From contig MU119313.1 in NCBI GenBank assembly GCA_014904845.1, positions 1 to 64,000 on the forward strand: a stretch of DNA of 64,000 bases, written 5' to 3'. The DNA is from Acephala macrosclerotiorum. Taxonomy: Eukaryota; Ascomycota; Leotiomycetes; Helotiales; Mollisiaceae. Shown piece by piece: positions 12,161 to 23,185 of the stretch (positions are counted from its first letter, which is position 1; each line of letters starts with the position of its first letter). The notes under the pieces were generated by a model. That model saw only the letters and a list, made by a program, of their open reading frames with translations. It was not told the origin of the DNA and searched no databases. Made by a program: the position numbers and the translations under genes.

Positions 12161-14733
12161 AGATGGCGCCAGGAAGTCGCTTCCGTTCATCTCAAGGCTC
12201 TTGAGACTAGTACATCACAAACGACAGTGAGCAATCAAAATAGCTTGCAACATACAGGAGCCGGGGACCACGGCCAGGGAAGTGCTATGGAACTCCCAAT
12301 CAGGCCCAATCAACCCAGTTCTATACGAGGACTGACAAGTATTTCCATGAATAAATACTCAGGCTCTGTCAATACGGCGCATATACAGAACATAGGAATA
12401 CAAAATATAGACTGAGAAAGCAGTCCAATTCCTCCTGCAATTCCCAAAGGTAAAGTCAAGGAGCAAACTTATTTAAAGGACGAAATGTCTCATGCTGATC
12501 TAGACACGCAAGCCAAATCACTGTCCGATCTCTCAGAGTATCAAGTGCCAGATGCAGAGCACGTTGGGGGCCAGCACAAAGAAATGGTAGAGCACCTCAA
12601 ACATCATTTGGTTTCTGATCCAAAAATGCGCCTAGCAATTTGTGGTCAGATTGGCTCCGGGTAAGTCAGAAGCTCAGGTCTTCACGAGCATCAAGTCATA
12701 TTATTTCTAACTCAAATTAGCAAGACAGAAATGGCATGCCGTGTTGCCAGGCTCATAGTTACTAGACATCAAGTCTAGCATACGTTTCTGGTCTTAGCAA
12801 GTACTCCGTCGCCGCTAAAGAAATATTACAAAGATATATTCAGCCTCATGTTCGAGAAGCAGAGCGAGATTGATTTTGACGAGGTACTGCGCAAGGTTAG
12901 ATCAACCGCAGAACGGATCTTGGATCATGATCATGGACGACTTCACAGAGCCTGTCGAGCAAGACGGAGGATTAGGAACTTCGGCGCGCCATGTGTCGTC
13001 AACGTGTTCGCATAGGCACTTAATAATTACACAAGCAATAAAGCGACGGCTTTAAAATTCATGGGTGGAGTTAAAGCTTTTTGCTTCGAGGCTCCTCCCT
13101 TGCTCAAGGAAGACGCATGCGACCTACTTCGCAAAAGACACCCGAATCTGCTTGGCGTCCGACAAATGATTGTAGAGAACACTCATCAAGCTTGGTTGAA
13201 AGGATAGACTACAACCCATCGGCAGTCATCCTCGCAGGGTTCTACATCACTCTACGCAGCAGTTCAGGCGAGACAATCCCCACGTACCTAGCTTCTCTTA
13301 ATTAGGACTGCGGTTTAGACATGTTTTCTATAATTTCCTCTGGAAGCCATGGTCTCGGCCGCTCCCCAATGCTCGCTTGGGTGAACATTTTCATTCGGAT
13401 CCAAGCCACCAACCCAGAAGCCACCAATCGTCTCGCCCTCATGTCCAGCCTCGATCGAACTGACATTTCCTTTTCCCTCCTTAGACTCCACACTGCCAAG
13501 GATTTCAAACTTCGCAGCCAATTAGGGCTCCTCGCAGACTACCACCTCGCTACACCCCTCGAGCAAGGAACAGTTTACACCATGCCCCCGCTTGTTCAGA
13601 TTGCGGGTCAAAACTGGCTGCACCAAGGAGAAAAGCGTTTGCACTGGCAATGTCAAGCTCTATCACCCCTCTTCCAAGCCTATGAAAAGGCAGCCACCGA
13701 CTCTGGCGACAGCCCCGTCCGCGCCTACCCCTCGCAGCTTCAGTTACTGCCTCACCTCGATATCCTCCTGCGTTACTGCAAGCATATCTACAAAGATTCT
13801 GCCCCATATCGGGAGCTAGTATCTCCAGAGCTCGTACCTGCACTCATCTGCTTTGCAAGCCTATATATCTGGGAAGGACGATCCAAAGCCGTCAAAATAC
13901 TGCTATATCGTGTCCTCAACGGTTACAAAAAAAAGCGACAAATAGAATATCCTGGCTTTGACCTCTTCAGCAGAAATCATGCGAGCCTATCCTTCCTCAA
14001 CAGACTCCAAATACCGCATCACAGAGCTCAAAAAAGCCCACGACATACTTAGACAATCTAACAAGCACAAACAATCGCGATACATCTCCATAGCAAAGAC
14101 ACTGAAATCGACATCCTTTCCGCACTAGCTCTGAACTATGTCGAAGACTCGTGGTTCAAGCTCGCCGAAGCGCAAAAGTTGAAAGTTGTCGGCTTCAGGG
14201 AACTGCAGTACCCGCCTGGACGAGAAGGTATCCAAGGGGAGGTTGTAGAAGCGAGGTTGAGACTTAGTAAGATATACTACTTGAGAGGAAAGGACATGCG
14301 GAGAAGAGAAGCGTGCTATTTGGAGAGAGCGAGAGTGTTGCAAGAGAAGTTGCTAGCGGAAATGGAGAAGAGGGGGAGAGTGGATATCGATTGGACATCT
14401 AAGTTGTGTGAGGTTCAAGCTGCAGTTGCGAGGACTTATTACGCGCAGGGCAAGTTGGAGAAAGCTCTGCAGTGGGCGAAGAAGGCTCATGAAGGGAGGC
14501 TAAAGGTTTTTGGTAAGTATGATCTGGCGACGCTGGGTGTGGAACAAGACTTGGCATTTTGTTTGGCAGAGGTGGGAAAAGATGGGGAAGCGGTGAAGTT
14601 GTTTGACAGAGTGAAGAGATTATTGGAGGAGAAGTTTGAGAGTGGGCATTTTGAGGCGAGGAAATGCGAGGAGAGGCGGAGGAGAATGCTGGAGAGATTT
14701 CGGCAAAAGCTTCAGGTCAGCAAACCCAGTTGA
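12161..14733 (+). pseudogene. Broken NB-ARC/TPR NLR with N-terminal amyloid-like motif
   Basis: STAND/NLR receptor remnant. The N-terminal frame carries an Asn/Gly/Ile-rich segment NKYSGSVNTAHIQNIGIQNI ending at 12412, followed by an in-frame TGA (12413-12415). The same frame then runs into a nucleotide-binding domain. Walker A, GQIGSGKTEMA, is split by an intron at 12661-12720, and Walker B, WIMIMDD, lies near 12921-12941. Later NB-ARC pieces (DACDLLRKRHP; AVILAGFYITLRSSSGETI; a winged-helix-like LALMSSLDRTDISFSLLR; PPLVQIAGQNWL) and TPR-type helices (14179-14733) follow in order. It is interrupted by TGA, TAG at 12776-12778, TAG at 13303-13305 and several frame changes near 12890, 13190 and 13960-14110. 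TAG/TAA in place of likely CAG/CAA fits C-to-T change at CpA. Introns may explain some breaks but not all. Confidence 0.8.
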
Positions 14734-14910
14734 ACAGAATGAGATGAAGAGAAAACGAAAACCTTTCTCCACCTACAGATCTACCATCTAGAAACCTATT
14801 ATGGAAAATCCTACGTTGGATTTCTAGTATCGGCAAATACCTTGAGGATTTGAAGGTTATATCTCTGACGAAGGAAAGGGCTAGTAAGATCACGTAGCGA
14901 CGCAGCTTCA

Positions 14911-15471
14911 GGGGCTCGGTAACGAGCCTGGGATTATAAGTCTGTGTTTTCCAGGCATTTTTTAAGGCACTTTTAAGCGACGAAAACTAAAATCGACGAT
15001 TTCATTTTAAAAGTATAGAGTATGCACAAATCGGAATCATTTAATATTATCCGTTACGCTGCTATCAGGATTGCACCTCGCCTAATTTTGGCGGGAACAT
15101 TAAAACTCCCCCAACTCACCTATTTCAACCCTTCTTCGATCGAGCAAACATTAATAGAATTTAATGCGAAATGGATGCAATTAAAATATAAAACCCAATA
15201 GATCATTACACTAAGCAATAGGAATTTTACACAATTATATTGCGATTAGTAAGCGTCGCAAATCGGGCGAGATTTAGCGATGAGGTGCAATCCTGATGGC
15301 AGCGTAACGGATAATGCGATACTTATAAAAAGCTATAATAAGTTTATAAAGCAAATCCGAGTTAATTTAACTTCGTAGCTAAAAGTCGAAATTTAGTTTC
15401 AGCGTTCATTGATTAGCGAAAAGCCCTATAAAACACAGACTTTTGATCCCAGGCTCGTAACTCATAGCCCC
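14911..15471. mobile_element. MITE-like element with about 40-bp terminal inverted repeats
   Basis: The left end at 14911-14950 contains ACGAGCCTGGGATTATAAGT. The reverse complement of the right end (15431-15471) contains ACGAGCCTGGGATCAAAAGT. Both continue into CTGTGTTTT. The roughly 560-bp interior has no ORF. A TA next to the right end suggests a Tc1/mariner-type target, but the left TA is not clear. It carries a second inverted-repeat pair inside (15046-15315), so it is a nested or composite structure. Confidence 0.7.
15046..15315. repeat. Inner inverted-repeat element nested in the 14911-15471 element
   Basis: 15046-15079 (TTATCCGTTACGCTGCTATC, then AGGATTGCACCTC) matches the reverse complement of 15282-15315 (CGTTACGCTGCCATCAGGAT, then TGCACCTC) with a single visible T/C difference over about 30 bases. 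The 270-bp unit has no ORF. It looks like a second MITE inserted in the first, or the inner part of a foldback element. Confidence 0.7.
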
Positions 15472-15615
15472 TATATTCTCAGGGCTGGGGCTCACAAAAT
15501 TTCTGCGACTTTGAGCTCGCATTTTCCACGCAAATTTGAACCTTTAGTATCATGAACTAGAAAAATACTCTACAGTAATAATCTAGTCTGTATACTCTTC
15601 CTAACTTACGCCCCC

Positions 15616-17590
15616 TTACTGAAGGAAAGGACCAACAGCCTTTGACACAGCACTCAAGTCCTCAAAAACATGCCAATGTCCAATCTGCGGCAGCACGACG
15701 ATCTTCGCACCGTTTATTTCCCCAGCATACTTCTCACAGACAGCCGGAGGAGAGACTTTATCTTCATCACCAGTAACGATCAAAGTGCTTGCCTTGATCT
15801 GGCTCACGGGCAGAGCATCGACAGCACCAGCCAACGCCGTACATCCCTTCGCATATCCTTCTGGATCCTGCCCTAGGAGACTCAGTCTCGCAGCTGCAAT
15901 CCCGATTGGATTGTTGGTTTTTGAGTGAGTAGAAGTACCCGCTATAATAACAGCATCAACAACCGCAGCCATTCCTTGAGCTCTAACTGTGGCCGCGCGG
16001 GCGATAGAGCCGTTGCGACCTGCCTCTGGGACAGGGGAAGGTGGTGGTCCCAGTAACAAAAGTTTGGAAACGAGTTCAGGTTCCTGGATAGCGAGCGCGA
16101 GGGCGACGAGACATCCCATGCTGTGAGCTATTATTGTTGCGCCGCTGGTGATGTTGGCGTGTTGAGCCAAGGCGGCGAAGTCGGATGCATAGCTGGAGAT
16201 TGAGATGACTGATGCAGCGGATGTAGGCGAGAGTCCGTGGCCTTCTAGATCGAGTAGATGGAGGGAATGAGATTTATCTAGTCCAAGAGATGATATGAGT
16301 GGAGTGTAGAATTCTGACGAGCCTCCTAGGCCGTGGATGAATATTGTTGGAGGTCCGGATGCTATACCAGCTTGGCGGTAATAAAGTTCCTTTGAACTCA
16401 AGGAAGTGAGGCCGTATCCTCCACATGTTTTGGAGAGGTTACTAATCGGGATGCGAGATTCTTTTGCGAGACGGGAAATAGTTGTGTTTTGGGATGTCGG
16501 TTCGGCGATGGTGTTCTTGAGGACTCCGAGACCTGTAATGGAAACTTCGACGACGTCTCCTGGCTTGAGGAAGACGGGAGGCTTTTGACCAAATCCTACT
16601 CCGGCAGGTGTGCCTGTTGCGATGACATCTCCTGGTTGCAGGGTTTGGCCTTCTGAAAGTGTTTTGACGAGAAATGGCACTGAGAAGATGAGTTTGTCGC
16701 TAGTTGAATCCTGGCGGGGTTGTCCGTTGACATGTGTCTGAACTCGAAGGACTTCCGGAAGTTTGTTTGCTGGCACTGCAATCGGGCCCTGATTTGCAAG
16801 TCAGACATCTAATTTGAAACTTTAGTGAGGTTGCTTACCATAGGGCAGAACGTGTCTGGAGACTTCCCAATGTAGAACTGCTTGTGATCTCTTTGACGCT
16901 CTCTCGCAGTCACATCGTTGATGATTGTATAACCCCAGACATGGCTCATCGCATCAGCTTCCGCGATCTTTGAGCCTCCTTTTCCAATGATGACACCAAT
17001 TTCGCCTTCATAGTCAACCGTGTCTGTAAAGCCAGGATGTGGGAAAATTGGCTCCCCATGTGGGATGATACTCGTGGCCCGCTTGGTGAAGATCACAGGA
17101 TGAGTGGGTTGGTCAACTTTCTGTCACCGATTCAGCATCTAATCGGCAAGAAATGTGAGGAAAGTCTTCAAATGTTTTCAGACGAAAGTGGGGTGGAAAA
17201 AAAATTGCAATATCCCAAATGTGCAGGACATTCAGGAATGGAGGATAAACATACATCGCTGGAGTCATAGCCTGAAGTATTGAATTCGATAGCATGTTCA
17301 AAATAGTTCTTTCCCACTGCGAGAATGTCCCTGCCACCAATTGGGGCAAGAAGCTCAACGGAGGAAAGAGCGAATGGCTCGCCTGCTGGTTCGATATTCG
17401 ACTCTCCGATTTCGATGACTTGATAAAGGTTTGATAAAGGAGCTCCAGATGCGAAGCTTAAAGGTATAACTGAGGATTTCTCGAGGTCGAGATGGCCTAT
17501 TCGTGATTGTCCCAAAGCTTTGGGGTCACGATATGCGACATAGTTCGTGTACCCAGCTTGGGTGCCGTTGACATGGCCATCAGGAGCCAT
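15616..17590 (-). CDS. Fumarylacetoacetate-hydrolase-family / alpha-beta hydrolase fusion protein
   Basis: Two enzymes in one chain, about 596 aa. Exons: 17590-17255, 17120-16839 and 16788-15616, with phases that close exactly. The N-terminal half is an FAH/MhpD-type domain, with ILAVGKNYFEHAIEF, then the acidic metal site DYEGEIGVIIGKGG, INDVTARERQ, KSPDTFCPMGPIAVP and GDVIATGTPAGVG. From about residue 330 a complete alpha/beta hydrolase follows: oxyanion hole IFIHGLGGSS, nucleophile AHSMGC, acid in VTGDEDKVSP and histidine in GHWHVFED. In bacterial meta-cleavage pathways an FAH-like hydratase and a C-C-bond alpha/beta hydrolase act in sequence. A related paired activity on an aromatic catabolite is a guess; the substrate is unknown. 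It stands alone, divergent from the acetate-transporter gene. Confidence 0.88.
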
Positions 17591-18468
17591 TGTGAAGTTT
17601 GAAATAGGGATTGCTGACTTGACACGACGTGAAAAATGGTATTTGAGCTACAAAATTGGGCCTTTTGATGGTGGTGCAAGAATATTTGTAGAATGCAGAG
17701 CTGGAAGGAGGGCCTGGAAGAAAGCTCTGCCGCAACCAGAAACCGATGTAAAGGTGCGATTGAAGACACAAAAATAATTACTTGGAAATATTCTAGCTTC
17801 ACTTCACCCCACCATAGCGCTTTGTCGTCGGCCCCGCACTACGGAGTCATGCATTCTGTTATGTCACCAAAAGGTTGGTGTTCGATTCGCTGGGGAAATG
17901 GAAAAATTCCGGGTGTTGTTGATTCGGTATTCGGCAATCATGCGCTGGCTCCACACAAAAGCCACCTCCGCCCTTCGCCTCCTCTTCTTTTCCTCACTAC
18001 TCCGCCATCGCCGTCGTCCCCTCTTTTCATCGTCGCCGTCCCCGTCTGTCTCCGCATCAACATCCCTTGTGATAGCAATCAAGTGGTTGAGGCGCAACGC
18101 CTATCAAATCCGGGGATAGAATTCTTTGGCTCTAAGCTTCCCCCGCAAATGACACACTCGATTGTTGAGGATTCAGGGGAACTGGGGATGGCTTGGATCT
18201 CTCCCAACTCGATCAGTCTTCTCTAGGTAGATTTGTTCAGACATTGCTAGATCTCGGAGAACTAACCTTGCTCGGACGTGGTCAATCTAGGATATTGGGT
18301 ACCAAAAGGAGTGAGGCTTCGCCAGCTTGACTAGTCAACAAGTTCGAGCTCACTCAAAGCAGGAGAGCTTCTCAAATTGTAGAGCTCTATACTGCTTATT
18401 CTCGACTCGCTTCTACTAAAAGTTTTCTCAGTACTGTTTACTTTGAAGTTCACCTTTCATCTCTCAAG
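17591..18468. other. Intergenic region, no gene seen
   Basis: About 880 bases between two divergent genes. Open frames here are short and have low-complexity Ser/Arg content around 17900-18100. I see no domain, repeat or RNA gene. It presumably holds both promoters. Confidence 0.5.
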
Positions 18469-19390
18469 ATGTCTCCCTCAAATTCAGAGGCCTTCAACCA
18501 TGCCGTCAAAACGGAAGAAGCAAATGGTGGAAACGCAGCTCAACTCGAGAGGTTGAGGACTGTAGGAGGCCACGTCGATGACCGAACACAACCTTCTCTT
18601 CCTGTTGTGCATCGTCGCTTCGCGAATCCAGCACCCCTTGGCCTCCTCTCTTTTGCTACTGGTACAGATTTCTCAAACCTTCACCTGAACATCTGCTAAA
18701 GTTTAATAGGAATCTTCCTCATCTCCATCTACGGCGTCAAAGTCCGAGGCGTGGCAACTCCAAACGTTCTCATCGGCGTCCTCATGTTCTTCGGGAGCGT
18801 CTGCCAATTCATCTCTGGCATTATGGAATTCATGTCCGGAAACACCTTCGGAGCAACAGTTTTCCCCTCCTACGGCGCCTTCAACCTTTTCTACGCCATG
18901 ATTTATCTCCCTGGTACCGGTATCTTAGCCGCCTACACCGACCCAACAACCCCGCGAACTCAACTCCCAATTCCCCAACGCAATCGCCATGTATCTTTGG
19001 GCTTGGTTCATTTTGACAGTAATCTTCACTGTTGCAGCAATGCGAAGCTCTTGGTTTCTTTTCCTAGATCTGCTGTTCTTGGATTTGGTACTGTTGTTAC
19101 TGGCTTGTCGATATATGTTGAATAATCAGAGCGTGGAGACAGCAGGGAGTGCTTTGGGATTTGTGGTTGCGTTATTGAGTTATTGGGCGGGGACGGCGGG
19201 GCTTTGGGCGAATGGAATCACGCCGATTAATTTGCCTGTGTTGCGATGTATACGGAGTCTTGATGCAAATGTTGGTGATGACGCTGGACTTACTACGCCA
19301 ACACTACAACTTCAATGTCTGTGTACGGGCGGGATACTGTATGCAACCTCCATCCTTCTAGCAAAGCTTCTTTCTAATAAACACATCTAG
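18469..19390 (+). pseudogene. GPR1/FUN34/YaaH acetate transporter family gene, one frameshift
   Basis: Membrane transporter of the AceTr (Ato/GPR1/FUN34) family, which moves acetate or other small monocarboxylates and ammonium-related substrates at the plasma membrane. Exon 1 is 18469-18661 with a 48-nt intron to 18709. The conserved NPAPLGLLSFATG, PNVLIGVLMFFGSVCQFISG, FPSYGAFNLFYAMIYLPGTG and LWANGITPINLPV are all present with about six membrane helices. Near 18950 the frame changes by one base: the frame reading ...AAYTDPTTP continues as ELNSQFPNAIAMYLWAW in another frame, with one base too many in a CCCC run. The C-terminal tail after INLPV is also longer than usual. It is either a recent pseudogene or a sequence error. 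Confidence 0.8.
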
Positions 19391-19857
19391 GTTACCCTCA
19401 ACTGCCGCCTACAGGGTTTCAACTGGGTAAACCCTCCGATGCTTGATCCAGGAATTAACGCCATAAAAGGGGAAGCAGACGCAGCATGTAGCGTAGGACC
19501 AGGATCACTACCTTTTAACTGTGTTGCATTATCTTGTACCGATCATACGAAAATGGAAATTTGCAATAGTGTTCGTATCCAAAACTCTCCTTCTCCTCCA
19601 CTTTCCTTACTCTTTCATAACTGAATGCTAATATGACTTGTTTTTATTTGTAGGACCCCAAGAATAATTTTCAACCCAAATGCGCAGTTGTTGCAGGGTG
19701 GGTGAGCTGGATTCAGTCGGATTGTCAATACAAGAAACATGGAAAGGGACAAATTTTTGTTGCTGGTCAGGTTGTGAGTCCGACTTGGCAGGTGAATATT
19801 ATGGGTGATGATCAGAACTGTGGAACTAGGGGCTACAATGGCCCTTCATCTTGGTAG
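19391..19857 (+). CDS. Possible cysteine-rich protein, two exons, 5' end unknown
   Basis: Two open stretches look coding. 19391-about 19573 follows a TCTAG acceptor and has five Cys. 19654-19857 follows a TTTGTAG acceptor, has three Cys and ends PSSW-stop. They can be joined only with a weak donor (GTTCGT). The even Cys count and small size suggest a secreted disulphide-rich protein, but no start codon or signal peptide could be placed convincingly. A short MSVYGRDT start exon at about 19317 is possible. The family is not recognised. Confidence 0.3.
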
Positions 19858-20021
19858 CAGCTGGATGGGCTGTCATAGTAACATCGGGCTGGTCCTCATA
19901 TGAAAACTCTTGTATCGTTTGCGTGGCTTTATGATCATAAAGCCTCTGATCTTCTATAGCAATTCAAGACCTCTTGAGAGTGCACAATGTGTGATTCAAA
20001 GTTCCAAACGTTAACACTTTT

Positions 20022-20553
20022 TCAATCCCAATCACCCAACCTCCTCAAACCCACATACCTCTTTGGCTCCTCAAACCTATTCTTCAACCCCTTCGTCCTA
20101 CCCACTCTCAACGGACGTCCAAACTCCTCCATCTCACCCTTCCCATGAAAACGCCAGAATTGCCAACTGCATTCTGTTCCTGCGAAGGATTCTATGATTT
20201 GGGTTCCGCCAGGATGCTTGTGAATGAAGTCGGTAAAATAATATACAATCTCGTGTACGACAATAACTGCAAGATTATCAGTGGCTTGCTGAGAAGTGGA
20301 AATGAAGGTGTGATTCACAGAGACCTCCCGTCTCTGCGGATTTTCGCTTGCTGACTTCCTCACTAGGTATGAATGGTAGCTCGTGGTCAGGGGCGGAGAG
20401 AGGTACCTGTTGATGCCGATGTATTGGTGGCGTTTCCGGACTGGGATTTATAGGGATGTTTTCGATGTGCTGGATTGTGTATTTCGAGTCTTCGTGGAAT
20501 AGAGTTTCTGGAGCTTTGGGGACGGTGCGAGCACCGAGTTTTAGCTAGCCCAT
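20022..20553 (-). pseudogene. Cytochrome b5-like heme-binding protein, nonsense codon at third position
   Basis: Cytochrome b5-fold protein of the fungal type in which LPFIP precedes the domain. Exon 1 is 20553-20325 and exon 2 is 20266-20022, with a 58-nt intron that keeps phase (weak donor GTCTCT). Conserved parts are HELPFIPSEEVSKRKS, VYYFTDFIHKHPGGTQII with the axial-His motif HPGG, and FAGTECSWQFWRFHGKGEM. The only in-frame start visible gives ATG GGC TAG, a stop at codon 3 that would derive from CAG or TGG by a single C-to-T-type change. Alternatively a further upstream exon splices into ...GGGCTAG as acceptor, which would rescue the gene. So it is a gene with an unresolved start, or a pseudogene. 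Confidence 0.6.
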
Positions 20554-21325
20554 TTCCTGTTGTTTTGGGGGTAATGGGATCTGATTTCGAGTCCAAGATA
20601 CTGACGTGTGAATGATGAGTGCTTGAAGCTGCCGGTCTTTCTAAGTCAGAGGTCTGGAGAGCTGTCACGTGGAAGTGATACAGAAATAGTTTTCGGGTAG
20701 TAGATTTGCTTCAATCTGAGTTTACCCAATTTGTGTATAATTTTTGATCGTGGAAGAGGCGCGGAGATGACGCCTCGAGGAAGCTCTTGTGGAGGAAGAT
20801 TGTTGCGTCGTTCCCCTAAGCGCGGAGAAGGCGGACCTGGTGTTCTTGGGTACAAAAAAGGGGAGAAGCCAAGCGGTTGCACTAATATCCCGCAACCCCG
20901 CATTTTGAGATCTCCCATCCAATTGCCTTGCAGCAGCACCCACATGAACTACTTCTCGTGGCACTACTATCTATCCACAGCAGTCTCAAGTTGGTCTTGT
21001 CGATATCAAATGGCTTGACTGCGAGTCTAATTCTCGAAGGAAATTTTTTCGGCCCAGTGCCTTTGCTTTGCTCTTCCGGATTCCCGAGGCGGGGTTCCTT
21101 CCTGAAGCTACTCGGCCCCGACTTATAGCCCCGTCTTTTTATCCGAAAATCAGTCTATTGTTATTTAATCGAATGAGAGAATCAAGGACTCTCACTCCTC
21201 CATTTCTACTCCCAAAATCCAAAGAAAGCACTTGTCACTGTCACCAAAATTATCAGCTGTCTCTCTTCATTTACTCTTTTTCCAATACACCAACACATCC
21301 CCCTTTCAGCTTCACACACATCACC
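20554..21325. other. Intergenic region, no gene seen
   Basis: About 770 bases between the cytochrome b5-like gene and the amidohydrolase gene, which are divergent. Several overlapping open frames exist on both strands, none with domain-like content. The last 100 bases are CT-rich with a CACACATCACC leader before the amidohydrolase ATG, as is common for fungal genes. Confidence 0.5.
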
Positions 21326-22991
21326 ATGGCTCCATCCAAAATCGACGAGCCCCTTCCCTCATTTTCTGCAACCAACACAACCACAGAGCCCTACCGCGGC
21401 CCACCTCGCAACATCAAGCATATCGACGCCATCAAATTCGACCCTTCCCTCCAACCCAAACACTACGCAATCCTCGGCACCCACCCCGAATCCCGCATCC
21501 TCTTCCTAGACGTCAATATTCTCGATTCCACTGGGCGAGATCCCTACCGCGGCGATGTTCTCATCGAAGGGGAGCGAATCTCAAAAGTTGGAGTCGTACC
21601 TAATGTTGAAGAGTTGAGAAAGGATGCGAAAGTGAGGGTCTTTGATGGGAGAGGAAGAACACTGATGAGTGGATTGGGAGATGCACATACGCATTTCACC
21701 TGGAATGGAGGGGATTTAAATCGGCTGGGTGATTTGGAGGTCGAGGAACATGTGCTGTTGACGGCGAGGAGTGCACAGTGTTATATTGATTCTGGGTATA
21801 CCATGTAAGTCCCATATTCACACAGAAACAAGAAAAAAGGGGTTGATCGACTAATTAGTGAAGGTGTTTCGGCGCAGCTTCAGCTAAAGAGAGGTTGGAT
21901 GTCGTGATCAGAGACGCCATCAACGCAGGCGATATCCCAGGCCCTAGATATCTTGCCAATGGAAAAGAGATGGCGAGACGAGATGGCGATCTCGTGGCTG
22001 GTATCACGGCTTATGCTGATGGGCCTGACGAGATGAGAGAAGTTATTCGACACCATGTCAACCTTGGCGTAGACAACATCAAACTCAGCATGAGCGGAGA
22101 AGAGGTGCCTCTTTCCCTTTCCCTTATTGAGAATTGAACTGATGATGTTGGAAAAGATCACAGAAACTCGCTCGGCGCGAGACTGCTACTTCACAGACGA
22201 AGAAACAGCAGCTTGTGTAGACGAAGGCCACAAGCTGGGCAAGCGTCTCTGTGCCCATGCCCGAGCCCGCGATTCAGTCAAGATGTGCGTCAAGCATGGT
22301 GTAGATGTCATCTATCACGCCTCTTATATCGATGATGAAGGGATGGATATGCTTGAGCAGAAGAAGAATCAACACATTGTTGCTCCTGGGATCAATTGGT
22401 TGATTGCTACTCGTGAGTCCTTATTTTCTACCTATTTTTTTAAGTTGAAAGGATAGGAGACAGAGCTGATAGGAAACAGTTCATGACGCAGCCGCATTTG
22501 GATATTCACACGAAAAAGCAGAACAAGTAGGCTACCAAAAGGAACTCGACGCCGCCATCCGCGGTCTCCGCGAGATGCACCGTCGCGGGATCGTCGTTCT
22601 TCCCGGTGGCGATTATGGCTTCGCATGGACTCCACACGGTACATACGCTCGGGACCTCTCCCACTTCGTCAACCTGCTCGGATTTACTCCCATGGAGTCC
22701 ATCATTGCAGCAACAGCCGGAGTAGCAAAACTTTTCATGCAAGAAAATGAATTGGGAAAGATTCAAGAAGGATTTTTTGGTGATTGTATCCTTGTGGATG
22801 GAAACCCGTTAGAAGATATAGCGGTGCTGCAGGATCATGAGAAGCTGAATGTTATTGTTATTAATGGAAGGGTTCACAAGGCAGGGAGAAAGGAGTATGT
22901 TGCTCCTCCTGTAGCGGGACAGGACTCGAATTCCCATCCAATTGTGCCGGATTTTCCTGAAGTGAAGAAGGAGATGCAAAAGAATTATTAA
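21326..22991 (+). CDS. Metal-dependent amidohydrolase family protein
   Basis: Complete four-exon gene, 495 aa: 21326-21804, 21864-22104, 22157-22412 and 22480-22991. Introns are 52-67 nt and all phases close. It belongs to the amidohydrolase superfamily (imidazolonepropionase/Xaa-Pro dipeptidase-like branch). There is an N-terminal beta-sandwich strand ESRILFLDVNILD, then the metal site GLGDAHTHFTW, KLSMSGEE (metal-bridging Lys region), KRLCAHARARDSVK, DVIYHASYID and the late PGGDYGFAWTPHGT. The C-terminal part ends with the usual GDCILVDGNPLEDIAVL. It hydrolyses a C-N bond in an unknown cyclic or peptide-like substrate. There is no signal peptide, so it is probably cytosolic. Flanked by a Tc1-type element 195 bases downstream. 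Confidence 0.9.
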
Positions 22992-23185
22992 GAGAAGAAT
23001 TATGTGCTTCTGTTTGTATATGATTTTGAGCACTTAACAGTTTAATCCCAAATATTCTGCTTTCAGGCTGGCCAAAATTAGAAAGGACTTCAGGGCGGCT
23101 GAGACAGATGTGGGCGACAACCTTGGAGAAATTTTCCACAACTTTCCAGCAATGTGCCTGCTACTACTTTTCATCCGCTACGGTA

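Noticed and set aside
13302..13843. Minus-strand frames opposite the NLR
   Set aside because: The plus strand carries recognisable NB-ARC and winged-helix sequence here; the antisense frames have no domain content.
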